Assembly: GCA_902761635.1 (NCBI GenBank)
Contig: CACWLG010000003.1
Coordinates: forward strand, 41,376-105,375
DNA: 64,000 bases
Direction of reading: 5' to 3'
From: Oscillospiraceae bacterium
Lineage (GTDB): Bacteria > Bacillota > Clostridia > Oscillospirales > Oscillospiraceae
Positions within the stretch are counted from its first letter, which is position 1, and every line of letters begins with the position of its first letter. The notes under the pieces were generated by a model. It made no database searches and was not told where the DNA came from. It was given only the letters and a program-made list of their open reading frames with translations. The translations under genes and the position numbers were made by a program. Below are positions 53,712-63,282 of the stretch, in pieces.

Positions 53712-56700
53712 ATGGTATTTCGCGTATTTGTAGAGAAAAAACCGGGACTGGACAATGACGCACAGAGCCTTCTGAACGACGCCAGAACACTACTTGGCAT
53801 TCAGGGGCTGGAGCGTGTACGGCTCTTGAACCGCTACGACGCAGACAATATCAGTGAAGAGCTCTTCAACTATGCGGTCAGAACTGTCTTCTCCGAACCG
53901 CAGCTTGATCTGACGTACACACACCCGGAGCTGGGGGAGGCAAGGGTCTTCGCTGTTGAATACCTGCCGGGGCAATTCGACCAGCGGGCCGATTCCGCTG
54001 CACAGTGTATTCAGATCATCTCTCGGGGTGAGCGTCCCCTTGTGCGCTCGGCCAAAGTATATGCCCTGTACGGAAAACTCACCGACACGGAGATCGACGA
54101 GATCAAAAAATACGTCATCAACCCCGTGGAGGCGCGGGAGGCTTCACTTGATACGGCGGATACCCTGGCCGTACAGTATGAGATTCCAACCACGGTGGAG
54201 ACGCTGCACGGTTTTACAAAGCTCAGCCGCGCAGAACTGGAGAACTTTGTTGTACACTATGGCCTTGCCATGGATGCCGATGATATTGCTTTCTGCCAGG
54301 CATATTTCCAGAAGGAAGGCCGCGATCCCACCATCACGGAGATCCGGGTGCTGGATACCTATTGGTCGGACCATTGCCGCCACACCACCTTCAACACCGT
54401 GATCGACAGCGTAAGCTTTGAAGATTCACTGCTCCAGAATGCGTATGAGGCATATCTGGAGACCCGCCGCGCCCTGAAGCGCAAAAAGCCGGTGTGCCTC
54501 ATGGATTTGGCGACGCTTGCCGTCAAAGCCCTGCGAGAGCAGGGAAAGCTTGAAAAGCTCGACGAGTCGGAGGAGATCAATGCCTGCACGGTCAGGATCA
54601 CGGTAAAGACGGACGGGAAGGACGAGCCCTGGCTTCTGCTCTTTAAGAACGAGACGCACAACCATCCCACAGAGATCGAGCCCTTTGGCGGCGCGGCCAC
54701 CTGCATCGGCGGCGCGATCCGCGATCCGCTTTCAGGCCGTGCGTATGTTTACGGGGCCATGCGCGTGACCGGCGCCGCAGATCCCACGGTTCCAATCAGC
54801 GAAACGCTGCCCGGCAAGCTTCCCCAGCGCAAGATCGTCACCACGGCTGCGGCGGGATATTCCTCTTACGGCAATCAGATCGGGCTTGCCACCGGCATTG
54901 TGGACGAGCTCTATCACCCCGGCTATGCCGCCAAGCGTATGGAAATCGGCGCAGTCATCGCTGCGGCTCCCGCAGAGAATGTGCGGCGCGAAACGCCGGC
55001 AGCGGGGGATGTTGTGATCCTCCTCGGCGGCAGCACCGGTCGTGATGGCATCGGCGGCGCCACCGGCTCTTCCAAGGCGCACAATGCGCACTCAGTCGAG
55101 ACCTGCGGTGCCGAAGTGCAGAAAGGAAACGCCCCCGAGGAGCGCAAGCTCCAGCGGCTTTTCCGCAACGGAGACGCTTGCCGCATGATCAAGCGCTGCA
55201 ACGACTTCGGCGCAGGCGGCGTATCCGTGGCCATAGGTGAGCTTGCCGACGGTCTTGATATTGATCTCAACAGAGTACCCCGCAAGTACGAGGGCCTGGA
55301 CGGAACCGAGCTTGCCATCAGCGAATCGCAGGAGCGCATGGCCGTAGTGGTTGATGCACGGGATGCGGATGCCTTTCTTGCTCTGGCAGCTCAGGAAAAT
55401 CTGCAGGCCTGTCCTGTTGCCGTTGTGAAAGCGGAGCCTCGTCTGACCATGCGCTGGAACGGTGAGACCATTGTTGATCTGAGCCGTGCTTTCCTTGATA
55501 CAAACGGCGCAGAAAAACACATCACTGTCTCTGTTGCAGCGCCGCAGACGTATCGCAGACAGGTTTCCGGCAGCTTTGCGGAGAACTACAGGTCTCTTGC
55601 CTTGGATCTCAACTGCTGCTCCAGGCGCGGGCTCTCCGAGCGCTTTGACTCCACCATCGGGGCCGGAACCGTACTCATGCCCTTCGGCGGCAGGAACCAG
55701 CTCACGCCCATCCAGGCCATGGTACAGAAAATCTCCGTAGAGAAGAAGCACACGGATGACTGTTCTCTGATGGCTTGGGGCTACAATCCCTTCATCACCG
55801 AGAAGAGCCCTTATCACGGGGCCTTTATCGCGGTGATCGAATCTGTATGCAAGCTGGTTGCGACGGGCGCAAAGTTTGAAGATGTTTACCTGAGCTTTCA
55901 GGAGTATTTTGAACGTCTCGGAAAGGATGCCAAACGCTGGGGAAAACCGCTTGCGGCTCTGCTTGGCGCCTTCCGGGCTCAGATGGATCTGGGGATCGGG
56001 GCCATCGGCGGCAAGGATTCCATGAGCGGCTCCTTTGAAAAGCTCGACGTGCCGCCGACGCTGGTTTCCTTTGCGGTCACGACAGAAAAACAGCAGAATA
56101 TCGTCTCTCCCGAGCTCAAGGCGGCCGGGCATTATCTGATGCGTCTTGCACCGGAATATGATGAGAACGGCCTGCCCGTGGCTTCGTCGCTGATAAAGCT
56201 TTTTGACCGGGTCACAAAGCTGCTGCGCAGCGGTGAAGCTGTGTCATGCTGCACGCCGGGCTATGGCGGCATTGCGGAAGCGGTATTCAAGATGGCGCTC
56301 GGCAACGCCGTGGGCGTCACTTTTCAAGACGGGCTGAGCGTGGATGCTCTCTTCGGCTATGATTACGGTGCCTTCCTGCTGGAGACAAAGGAAATCCTTC
56401 CCGACGCGCAGATGATCGGCCGCACAGTCGAAAGGCCGACGCTGTGCCTGGATGGGGAAGAGCTTACACTCTCTGACCTGCTTGCAAGCTATGAAAACCG
56501 CCTCGAGCCGGTATACAGCTGCAACATCCCAACCGCAGCACAGAAGATGGAAACCTTCACTTACCACTGTGAAAAACGCGCTGCGCCCGCTTATCTGTGC
56601 GCAAAGCCCATGGTCCTGATTCCGGCCTTCCCAGGCACCAACTGTGAATATGACAGCGCAAAAGCTGTGCGCGACGCCGGCTGCGATGCGGAGATCTTTG

Positions 56701-57401
56701 TTATCAACAATCTCAGCGCCGACGGCATTGCGCGCAGTGTGGAGAGCTTTGCCGAAAAACTGAAAACAGCACAGATCGTGTTCATCCCCGGCGGCTTTTC
56801 CGGCGGTGACGAACCGGACGGGTCCGGCAAATTTATCACCGCCTTTTTCCGCAACGCCGCCGTCAAGGAGGGGGTGGCGGCACTTTTGGAAAAACGCGAC
56901 GGCCTTATGTGCGGCATCTGCAACGGCTTCCAGGCGCTGATCAAGCTGGGGCTGGTGCCTTATGGGAGAATCATGGAACCCGACGAGAGCTGCCCGACGC
57001 TGAGCGTTAATACCATCGGCCGCCACCAGTCCCGGATCGTTCGCACGCGCATTGCGTCCAATAAATCCCCGTGGCTTGCGCTGACCAACGTGGGGGATGT
57101 TTACAGCGTTCCGATCTCCCATGGCGAGGGGCGTTTCCTGGCGGATGAGGCGCTGATCCATTCTCTGGCGGAAAACGGTCAGATCGCCACACAGTATGTA
57201 GACTTTGAGGATAAAGCTACGGGCGACGTGCACTTCAATCCCAACGGTTCGCTCTTTGCCATAGAGGGCATTACCTCCCCGGATGGTCGCGTCTTCGGCA
57301 AGATGGGCCACTCTGAGCGCATTGGCGCTGGTCTCTATCGCAATGTTCCCGGCAATTACGATATCCGCATGTTTGAAGCGGCAGCAAAATACTTTCACTG
57401 A
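53712..57401 (+). CDS. purL: Phosphoribosylformylglycinamidine synthase, single-chain form
   Basis: 1229 residues from ATG 53712, behind GGAGG; an upstream in-frame ATG lies inside purD. It is the large fused enzyme (PurS-like, PurL and PurQ domains). Central parts carry 'TYWSDHCRHTTF', 'FKNETHNHPTEIEPFGGAAT' and 'GGKDSMSGSF'. The C-terminal glutaminase is intact: nucleophile in 'MCGICNGFQAL' and the His-Glu pair in 'SHGEGRFL'. The contrast with the glutaminase-negative PurF is notable. fhs follows 33 bases later. Confidence 0.95.
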   Translation: MVFRVFVEKKPGLDNDAQSLLNDARTLLGIQGLERVRLLNRYDADNISEELFNYAVRTVFSEPQLDLTYTHPELGEARVFAVEYLPGQFDQRADSAAQCIQIISRGERPLVRSAKVYALYGKLTDTEIDEIKKYVINPVEAREASLDTADTLAVQYEIPTTVETLHGFTKLSRAELENFVVHYGLAMDADDIAFCQAYFQKEGRDPTITEIRVLDTYWSDHCRHTTFNTVIDSVSFEDSLLQNAYEAYLETRRALKRKKPVCLMDLATLAVKALREQGKLEKLDESEEINACTVRITVKTDGKDEPWLLLFKNETHNHPTEIEPFGGAATCIGGAIRDPLSGRAYVYGAMRVTGAADPTVPISETLPGKLPQRKIVTTAAAGYSSYGNQIGLATGIVDELYHPGYAAKRMEIGAVIAAAPAENVRRETPAAGDVVILLGGSTGRDGIGGATGSSKAHNAHSVETCGAEVQKGNAPEERKLQRLFRNGDACRMIKRCNDFGAGGVSVAIGELADGLDIDLNRVPRKYEGLDGTELAISESQERMAVVVDARDADAFLALAAQENLQACPVAVVKAEPRLTMRWNGETIVDLSRAFLDTNGAEKHITVSVAAPQTYRRQVSGSFAENYRSLALDLNCCSRRGLSERFDSTIGAGTVLMPFGGRNQLTPIQAMVQKISVEKKHTDDCSLMAWGYNPFITEKSPYHGAFIAVIESVCKLVATGAKFEDVYLSFQEYFERLGKDAKRWGKPLAALLGAFRAQMDLGIGAIGGKDSMSGSFEKLDVPPTLVSFAVTTEKQQNIVSPELKAAGHYLMRLAPEYDENGLPVASSLIKLFDRVTKLLRSGEAVSCCTPGYGGIAEAVFKMALGNAVGVTFQDGLSVDALFGYDYGAFLLETKEILPDAQMIGRTVERPTLCLDGEELTLSDLLASYENRLEPVYSCNIPTAAQKMETFTYHCEKRAAPAYLCAKPMVLIPAFPGTNCEYDSAKAVRDAGCDAEIFVINNLSADGIARSVESFAEKLKTAQIVFIPGGFSGGDEPDGSGKFITAFFRNAAVKEGVAALLEKRDGLMCGICNGFQALIKLGLVPYGRIMEPDESCPTLSVNTIGRHQSRIVRTRIASNKSPWLALTNVGDVYSVPISHGEGRFLADEALIHSLAENGQIATQYVDFEDKATGDVHFNPNGSLFAIEGITSPDGRVFGKMGHSERIGAGLYRNVPGNYDIRMFEAAAKYFH

Positions 57402-57434
57402 AGCATAATAAAAAAAGAAAAAAGAGGTACGACC

Positions 57435-59111
57435 ATGACTTACAAAACCGATATTGAGATCGCGCAGGAATGCGTCATGCAGCCCATCGGGGAGATTGCG
57501 CGCCGAGCTCATGTGGATGAAAGGTATCTGGAGCAGTATGGCCGTTATAAGGCAAAGATCGACCCGGCGCTGCTGCGGGAGACAGATCGGGAAAACGGCA
57601 GGCTCGTGCTTGTCACGGCGATCACTCCCACTCCTGCCGGAGAGGGTAAGACCACCACAACCATCGGCCTGGCAGACGGTCTGCGGCGCATTGGCAAGGA
57701 TGTCGTCGTGGCTTTGCGTGAGCCGTCCCTCGGCCCTGTTTTCGGGATCAAGGGCGGCGCAGCCGGAGGCGGCTATGCTCAGGTGGTGCCCATGGAGGAT
57801 ATCAACCTCCACTTTACCGGTGACTTTCATGCCATCGGCGCCGCCAACAACCTGCTGGCTGCCATGCTCGACAACCATATCCAGCAGGGCAACAGCCTGC
57901 ATATCGACCCTCGCCGCATTACCTGGAAGCGCTGCGTAGATATGAATGACCGACAGCTCCGCTTTGTGGTGGACGGCCTCGGCGGCAAGGTCAACGGCAC
58001 GCCGCGCGAAGACGGCTTCGACATTACCGTAGCAAGCGAGATCATGGCGGTATTCTGCCTGGCTTCCTCCATTACCGATCTCAAGGAGCGCCTCAGCCGC
58101 ATCATCGTAGGCTACAGCTATGAGGGCAAACCTGTCACCGCCGGTGACCTCAAGGCAGTCGGCGCCATGGCGGCCCTCCTGAAGGATGCACTCAAGCCCA
58201 ACCTGGTGCAGACACTGGAGGGAACGCCCGCTTTTGTGCACGGCGGACCCTTTGCCAACATCGCCCACGGCTGCAACTCTGTCATGGCAACGCGCATGGC
58301 GATGAAGATGGGCGATTATACCGTTACGGAGGCCGGCTTCGGTGCGGATCTTGGGGCAGAGAAATTCCTCGACATCAAATGCCGTATGGCGGGACTGAAG
58401 CCTGACGCGGTGGTGATCGTCGCCACAGTCCGCGCGCTCAAAATGCATGGAGGCCTGCCCAAGACGGAGCTCAATACAGAAGACCTCGGTGCACTGGAGA
58501 AGGGTGTCCCGAATCTGCTGCGTCATGTGTCCAACATTCGGTACGTCTATGGCCTGCCCTGTGTGGTTGCTGTCAACCGCTTCCCTTCGGATACAGATGC
58601 AGAGATTGATTTCATCATAGAAAAGTGTCGTGAACTCGGCGTCAACACAGTGCTCTCCACTGTCTGGGCCGAGGGAGGCAAGGGCGGAGAAGCGCTGGCA
58701 CGTGAGGTCGTTCGGCTCTGCGAGGAAGAGAAGGGCGATTTCCGCTTCTCCTATGAACTCGACTGCAGCATGGAGGAAAAGATCCGGGCAATCGTCACGC
58801 GGATATACGGCGGCAGAGACATCAGCATTCTGCCTGCTGCCCAGAAGCAGATTGACGAACTTACAAAGCTCGGCTTTGCAGGGCTCCCGGTCTGCATCGC
58901 CAAGACCCAGTATAGCTTTTCCGACGATCCCACGAAGCTTGGCGCGCCGGAGGATTTCACCGTCACGGTGAAAAATGTCAAGGTCTCGGCCGGTGCCGGC
59001 TTTATCGTAGTCCTCACGGGCGACATCATGACCATGCCGGGGCTGCCCAAGGTCCCCGCTGCCGAGAAGATCGACGTGGATGAGGACGGCAGAATCAGTG
59101 GTCTTTTCTAA
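57435..59111 (+). CDS. fhs: Formate-tetrahydrofolate ligase
   Basis: 558 residues, the usual length. The P-loop is '[18 protein letters not shown]', '[18 protein letters not shown]' is the formyl-phosphate/folate region, and '[15 protein letters not shown]' and '[13 protein letters not shown]' follow. It makes 10-formyl-THF from formate and ATP, feeding PurN and AICAR transformylase. It also belongs to the Wood-Ljungdahl methyl branch, but no other acetogenesis gene is here, so supply of purine formyl groups is the likely role. ATG 57435 follows AAAGAGGTACGACC. Confidence 0.96.
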   Translation: MTYKTDIEIAQECVMQPIGEIARRAHVDERYLEQYGRYKAKIDPALLRETDRENGRLVLVTAITPTPAGEGKTTTTIGLADGLRRIGKDVVVALREPSLGPVFGIKGGAAGGGYAQVVPMEDINLHFTGDFHAIGAANNLLAAMLDNHIQQGNSLHIDPRRITWKRCVDMNDRQLRFVVDGLGGKVNGTPREDGFDITVASEIMAVFCLASSITDLKERLSRIIVGYSYEGKPVTAGDLKAVGAMAALLKDALKPNLVQTLEGTPAFVHGGPFANIAHGCNSVMATRMAMKMGDYTVTEAGFGADLGAEKFLDIKCRMAGLKPDAVVIVATVRALKMHGGLPKTELNTEDLGALEKGVPNLLRHVSNIRYVYGLPCVVAVNRFPSDTDAEIDFIIEKCRELGVNTVLSTVWAEGGKGGEALAREVVRLCEEEKGDFRFSYELDCSMEEKIRAIVTRIYGGRDISILPAAQKQIDELTKLGFAGLPVCIAKTQYSFSDDPTKLGAPEDFTVTVKNVKVSAGAGFIVVLTGDIMTMPGLPKVPAAEKIDVDEDGRISGLF

Positions 59112-59136
59112 GCGGGATCGTTAAGGAGAACGGATT

Positions 59137-60258
59137 ATGAAATCCAAGAAGTTATCGGAAAAGCCGTGGTATAACGGCGCAGTAATTGCCTGTATCGGCG
59201 TGGCATTTTTTGCGCTTTTGATGAATCTCGGCACGGTGCTTTCTTCTGTGAAAGATTTCCTCGGAAATTTCGATTCTGTCATGTTGGGTGTCGTTTTTGC
59301 GTATATATTGAATCCGCTTGCTGCGTTTTTTGACAACAAGGTTCTGGGAAAACTCATGAGAAAAGGGAATACGCGCTGGTACATCTCCGTGACGCTGGGA
59401 ATCGTGACAGCGATTCTGGCCCTGCTGCTTCTGATTGGCACGCTGATTCCCCAGCTTGTGCAGAGCATTTCCCTCTTTGCAGACAACTATGAAGAATATG
59501 CCGAAACACTTATCAACTGGCTCAAGGGGAGCCGACTGGAAGCGATACTCAAAACCGAAAAGCTGCAGACGCTTTCACAGAACGCCTTGGCCTCCATTTC
59601 TGATTTCGTGCGTGAAAACGCCGGCAGAATCCTGAGCGCCGCAGCAAACTCCGGCAAGGGCATCATTTCCACAGCAATCGCAATGATCGTCGGCGTCTAC
59701 CTGCTTGCCGACAAAGAGCGGGTCCTGAACGGCCTTTCACGCCTGGTACAGATATTTCTTCGCAAAGAGACGGCTGAGAACGCTCTCAGCTTTATAAAGC
59801 GTTGCGATAAGATCCTCATGAGTTATCTGGGGCAGAGCCTTCTGGAGTCTGTGATCGTCGGCGCTGTCAATGCTGTTTTTATGCTGGCCTGCGGGATGCA
59901 GTATGCGGGCCTGATTTCTGTGATTGTCGCGGTGACGAATCTAATCCCCAATTTTGGCCCTATTATCGGCATGGTCATCGGTGCCTTTGTCCTGCTGCTG
60001 GTCAATCCGCTTCACGCGCTGATGTTCTTTATCTTCTCCATCGTCCTCCAGTTTGTGGACGGCTATATCCTCAAACCGAAGATTTTCTCCGGCTCTCTTG
60101 GCGTCTCCGGCCTTCTGATCCTGGTAGCCGGCATCGTTCTGGGCAATCTCTTCGGCGTTATGGGGATGCTGCTCTCAATCCCTGCTGCTGCAATCATGAG
60201 CTTTATCTATCAGGACTACTTCCTTCCGCGGCAGGAAACACGCCGTGCGCAGAAATAA
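59137..60258 (+). CDS. AI-2E family membrane transporter
   Basis: 373 residues with about eight membrane helices and the family layout: two N-terminal helices ('AVIACIGVAFFALLMNLG', 'MLGVVFAYILNPLAAFFDN'), a helical soluble insertion (about 110-170), then 'GIISTAIAMIVGVYLLADKERV'. 'LIPNFGPIIGMVIGAFVLLLVNP' and the C-terminal 'GIVLGNLFGVMGMLLSIPAAAI' (each typical of the family) close it. Substrate uncertain; the family name comes from one E. coli member, and others act as ion antiporters. It begins 25 bases behind fhs and may share its transcript. Confidence 0.9.
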   Translation: MKSKKLSEKPWYNGAVIACIGVAFFALLMNLGTVLSSVKDFLGNFDSVMLGVVFAYILNPLAAFFDNKVLGKLMRKGNTRWYISVTLGIVTAILALLLLIGTLIPQLVQSISLFADNYEEYAETLINWLKGSRLEAILKTEKLQTLSQNALASISDFVRENAGRILSAAANSGKGIISTAIAMIVGVYLLADKERVLNGLSRLVQIFLRKETAENALSFIKRCDKILMSYLGQSLLESVIVGAVNAVFMLACGMQYAGLISVIVAVTNLIPNFGPIIGMVIGAFVLLLVNPLHALMFFIFSIVLQFVDGYILKPKIFSGSLGVSGLLILVAGIVLGNLFGVMGMLLSIPAAAIMSFIYQDYFLPRQETRRAQK

Positions 60259-60263
60259 ACCTA

Positions 60264-60373
60264 AGGCAACACCGCACAATCCGCCTTCGGCATCTCCTGG
60301 AAAATTTGTGCCCTGATTTCGTCACTTTTTCTTGAGGTACACAAAGTACATCTGCGAATTATGCGGTATTGCC
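60264..60373. repeat. Compact copy of the small inverted-repeat element (copy 2)
   Basis: 110 bases with ends AGGCAACACCGCACAAT (60264-60280) and ATTATGCGGTATTGCC (60358-60373), inverted repeats with two mismatches. CTAA stands on both sides, consistent with a target-site duplication. The interior matches the inner element at 21634-21860 nearly base for base where they align. It lies five bases after the AI-2E gene and contains no gene. Its compact form suggests this is the basic mobile unit. Confidence 0.8.
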
Positions 60374-60387
60374 CTAATAAAGAAAAG

Positions 60388-60437
60388 CAAGAGCACAGAC
60401 GTTGATCCGGAAATCCGGTTCAACGTCTGTGCTCTTG
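60388..60437 (-). terminator. Long hairpin terminator between AI-2E gene and aldo/keto reductase gene
   Basis: Arms 60388-60405 and 60420-60437 are complementary over 18 bp (CAAGAGCACAGACGTTGA). An inner CCGG/CCGG pair closes an AAAT loop after one T-T mismatch. On the minus strand a T-rich stretch follows (CTTTTCTTTATT), so it mainly serves the aldo/keto reductase gene. Between 60437 and 60542 I see nothing further. Confidence 0.75.
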
Positions 60438-60541
60438 TCCGAGAGAATCCTTGCCGATGAATGCGGGATCACGTCTTCGGCACAGTGTCCATACCGTACC
60501 GCTGATGATCGTACCGTGAAACAGACCTGGCGGCTCGATTC

Positions 60542-61729
60542 TTATTTGGACTTGCGATACATAAAAGCGCGCGCGGCTTGAATGGCAATTTTGTAGGGCA
60601 GGGGGCGCAGAGCCTGGTCAGCTTCCTGAAGCTTGTCCCGGATCGGGATACTCTGCGGGCAGTGCTGTTCACATTTTCCGCATCGGATACACTGTGAGGC
60701 AAACCCCGGCTCCCTTGTCAGTCCCACGGTTTGGATAAACTGTCTGCGTCCGGCGCTCTTGGATTCGGAAAACATGGTGTTATAGCTGCGGAAAATTCCG
60801 GGGATGTCCACCCCTTTGGGACATGGCATGCAATACCGGCAGCCGGTGCAGCCGACCTTCTCCTTCTCACGGATTGCGCATGTGACCTTCTCCAGCGTTT
60901 CAAAATCTTCCGCAGTGAAGGCACCCGCCGTGGCTTCGCTTGCGGTGCGGCAGTTTGCCTCTACCATCTCAACGGAGTTCATGCCGGAGAGAACGACTGT
61001 GACCTCCGGCTGATTGTACAGCCAGCGAAGGCCCCATTCCGCAGGACTCCAATTGCGGGCGCTCTCCTTCATGGCCTGCTTTGCCGCCTCAGGCAGCATG
61101 TTGACGAGCTTGCCGCCTCGCAGCGGTTCCATGATCATCACCGCGAGGCCTTTTGCGGCAGCAGCCTGCAAACCGGCTTTGCCCGCCTGGGAGACCTCAT
61201 CCAGATAATTATACTGGATCTGACAGAAATCCCAGTCATAATCCTGCAATATCTTCAGGAAATTCTCCGTGTTCCCGTGATAAGAAAAGCCGATATTGCG
61301 AATGGAGCCGTTCTGCTTTTTCTCCTCAATCCACTCCAGAATACCGACCTTCTTCAGCTTTTCCCACATAGCCACATCGGTCAGATGGTGCATAAGATAA
61401 TAATCCACGTAATCTGTACGCAGGCGGCTGAGTTCCTCATTGAAATAGCGATCCAGTGCCGCACGATTCCCTACCAGATACTGGGGCAGCTTGGTCGCAA
61501 GCTTGATCTTTTCCCGGATGTGGTTGCGTTCAAAGATTTCTCCCACAGCGGCCTCACTGCCGGGATAGATATAGGCGGTATCGTAGTAATTGACGCCGTT
61601 GCGATAAGCGGTCATAAGCTCTTTTTCGGCCTTGTCGATGTCGATGCCGCTGCCCTTCCTGGTAAAACGCATACAGCCATAACCCAGAATACTCAGCTCG
61701 CTGCCTTTTCGATCTTTTCTGTATTGCAT
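60542..61729 (-). CDS. Aldo/keto reductase with C-terminal 4Fe-4S ferredoxin domain
   Basis: 395 residues from ATG 61729, preceded by GGAGGTAATCAG; an in-frame upstream ATG is not needed. The TIM barrel has the catalytic Tyr in 'VNYYDTAYIYPGSE', the Lys in 'IKLATKLPQYL' and His in 'DYYLMHHLTD'. The C-terminal domain holds two cysteine clusters, 'CTGCRYCMPCPKGV' and 'CIRCGKCEQHCPQSI', as in clostridial ferredoxin-type aldo/keto reductases. The physiological substrate is unknown. It is downstream of the diiron-protein gene on the same strand, 17 bases apart. Confidence 0.92.
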   Translation of the reverse strand: MQYRKDRKGSELSILGYGCMRFTRKGSGIDIDKAEKELMTAYRNGVNYYDTAYIYPGSEAAVGEIFERNHIREKIKLATKLPQYLVGNRAALDRYFNEELSRLRTDYVDYYLMHHLTDVAMWEKLKKVGILEWIEEKKQNGSIRNIGFSYHGNTENFLKILQDYDWDFCQIQYNYLDEVSQAGKAGLQAAAAKGLAVMIMEPLRGGKLVNMLPEAAKQAMKESARNWSPAEWGLRWLYNQPEVTVVLSGMNSVEMVEANCRTASEATAGAFTAEDFETLEKVTCAIREKEKVGCTGCRYCMPCPKGVDIPGIFRSYNTMFSESKSAGRRQFIQTVGLTREPGFASQCIRCGKCEQHCPQSIPIRDKLQEADQALRPLPYKIAIQAARAFMYRKSK

Positions 61730-61746
61730 CTGATTACCTCCAACAG

Positions 61747-62133
61747 TCACAGCAAAGACATAATCATGTCGCCGTGCCGGTGTTCATCGTTCTTGACGCT
61801 TTCCACTTCGGAAAAACGAGCCGCTACTGATATATATTTTTTCTCTGCGTCATATTCTCCCTTTGCAATCATCGGGTATAGCTTTTTCCTGCCGATGACT
61901 CTGTACAGGCTTGGCAGCAGGATCGCTTTTGTGCTTTTTGGCTTAAGCACCTCGCCGGTCATGGCTTTGAAGACAGCGGCATGTCTGCCTTCTTCAGCGG
62001 CAAGCTGCCGAAAGATCTCCGCATCTTTTTCCTCCGTTACCGTTTTCGCCAGTGCGTTGTACATTTTCACCGCATCCAGTTCTCCCTGCTGCGCTTTAAG
62101 AAGAACTTTTCTTTCTTCCTTTGAAATGGCCAT
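61747..62133 (-). CDS. Ferritin-like diiron protein, rubrerythrin-related
   Basis: 128 residues from ATG 62133, behind AGGAG. A longer in-frame start adds 29 residues of unlikely sequence. The four-helix diiron pattern is visible: a Glu in 'GELDAVKMYNALAK', E-x-x-H in 'AAEEGRHAAVF', Glu in 'KGEYDAEKKY' and E-x-x-H in 'KNDEHRHGDMI'. There is no C-terminal rubredoxin domain, so it is a short rubrerythrin-like protein or sulerythrin type. A role in peroxide or oxygen defence is likely, and it is paired with the Fe-S aldo/keto reductase gene. Confidence 0.82.
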   Translation of the reverse strand: MAISKEERKVLLKAQQGELDAVKMYNALAKTVTEEKDAEIFRQLAAEEGRHAAVFKAMTGEVLKPKSTKAILLPSLYRVIGRKKLYPMIAKGEYDAEKKYISVAARFSEVESVKNDEHRHGDMIMSLL

Positions 62134-62221
62134 TTGAATCACTCCTGCTTCTTGTATAAAAGGTTGGCTGAAATTCTTTGTACGATTTTTGAATATCAGC
62201 AGAAACGTGGAATAATGCATT

Positions 62222-62251
62222 ATTATACCTGATTACAGTATATACGGTGAA
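62222..62251 (-). promoter_or_regulatory. Probable promoter of the diiron protein-aldo/keto reductase operon
   Basis: On the minus strand TTCACC (62251-62246) and TATAAT (62227-62222) are 18 bases apart, 88 bases before the ATG. The rest of 62252-62514 holds no gene I can support; GTTCTTAT and ATAAGAAC form an 8-bp inverted repeat near 62400. Confidence 0.5.
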
Positions 62252-62514
62252 CGAAGCTGTGTAAAGAGTAATTTTAATAGAGCAGATAGGAAAGAAAAGT
62301 GCGATAAGCTGAAAGCATGAATTGAAGACCAAGATCACCGTCCGGGCAGAAAGACTGCGTGAAACGAGAGCAGAAGCAGCACGCTGTTTCTGCACATCGT
62401 TCTTATGGGTTACACAATAAGAACAAACTGTAAACAATTCCTGATTCACAATTTCATCATTGAATAGGTATCTGCAAAGGAGTAAAATCCGCAGAGCGAA
62501 AGGAGGGAGGCCTC

Positions 62515-62931
62515 ATGAAACGGGTATTGATAGCGGCTCTTGCAGCAGTCCTGTTAGTATCTGCATGCGGGAAAGAAACACCTGCGCCGCAGACAGTCAC
62601 GGTCTCGCTGGAATCCAATCCGACTACCGGCTACAGCTGGCAGGCTGCGCAGACGGAAGAGCTCTTTAAGATTGATAAAATCTATTCGGAAAAGGAACAT
62701 CCTGAGGGGGTGGTTGGTGCTGGAGGAAATGAAACCTTCACATTCACCCCGCTGAAAGCAGGAAAAACTGAAGTAACGCTGACTTATGCCAGACCATGGG
62801 AAGGCGGAGAACAGGCCGATCAAGTTGTGTATGTTTTCGAGATTGATCACGATTTGCAAGTAAAAATGCTCAACGGATACAGTACTGGTGTCGATGAGCC
62901 CATCCCGGCACCAACGCCCAGTATCCAATGA
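62515..62931 (+). CDS. Lipoprotein with chagasin-like (I42) cysteine-protease-inhibitor domain
   Basis: 138 residues. A lipoprotein signal peptide ends in the lipobox 'LLVSAC' (Cys about residue 19). The rest is one immunoglobulin-like chagasin domain with all three inhibitory loops recognisable: 'NPTTGYSW', 'GVVGAGGNE' and 'RPWEGG'. A proline-rich tail follows ('PIPAPTPSIQ'). Members block papain-family proteases; here it would sit on the outer face of the membrane. ATG 62515 follows AAAGGAGGGAGGCCTC. It stands alone, followed at once by a repeat element. Confidence 0.85.
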   Translation: MKRVLIAALAAVLLVSACGKETPAPQTVTVSLESNPTTGYSWQAAQTEELFKIDKIYSEKEHPEGVVGAGGNETFTFTPLKAGKTEVTLTYARPWEGGEQADQVVYVFEIDHDLQVKMLNGYSTGVDEPIPAPTPSIQ

Positions 62932-62933
62932 AT

Positions 62934-63210
62934 AGGGGCTGAAAAAACTGCACGATTCATACCGCGTAATAGCAACACCGCAGGGGCGGGCGCCTTCGAT
63001 CGCCCGGCGTAAAAAACCATAAAGGCAACACCGCACAATCCGCCTTCGGCATCTCCTGGAAAATTTGTGCCCTGATTTCGTCACTTTTTCTTGAGGTACA
63101 CAAAGTACATCTGCGATTTGTGTACGTTTTCGCCGAAGGCTGTTATCATTTTATGAGGCTCTTCTTCGCGGGGCGTCCGGGAGGCCGCCTCCTGCGAAGG
63201 CAGCCGGCTT
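62934..63210. mobile_element. Composite repeat element, copy 3 (internally deleted, right end truncated)
   Basis: Starts AGGGGCTGAAAAAACTGCAC at 62934, matching the left flank of the composite element at 21541. It continues with the inner left end GGCAACACCGCACAAT near 63023-63038, and the inner body. At about 63116 it jumps directly into the right flank of the outer element (GTACGTTTTCGCCGAAGG...) without the inner right end. The outer right inverted repeat is missing beyond 'GCCGGCTT' (63210). It contains no gene. The remainder up to 63283 shows nothing else. Confidence 0.75.
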
Positions 63211-63282
63211 CAAGATTTCTCGTCTTCATCAGGTGAATAATCTGCTCGCCGATCCGCACACTCCATTTTCATCAGCGCTTCC

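Noticed and set aside
56244-58526. A 760-codon open frame on the minus strand opposite purL and fhs
   Set aside because: It is the antisense of two well-conserved genes and has no domain, ribosome-binding site or promoter. Long antisense frames are expected from the codon bias here.
62096-62449. 117-codon minus-strand frame overlapping the diiron-protein gene start
   Set aside because: It overlaps a well-supported gene on the same strand in another frame and covers the promoter region; composition is not protein-like.
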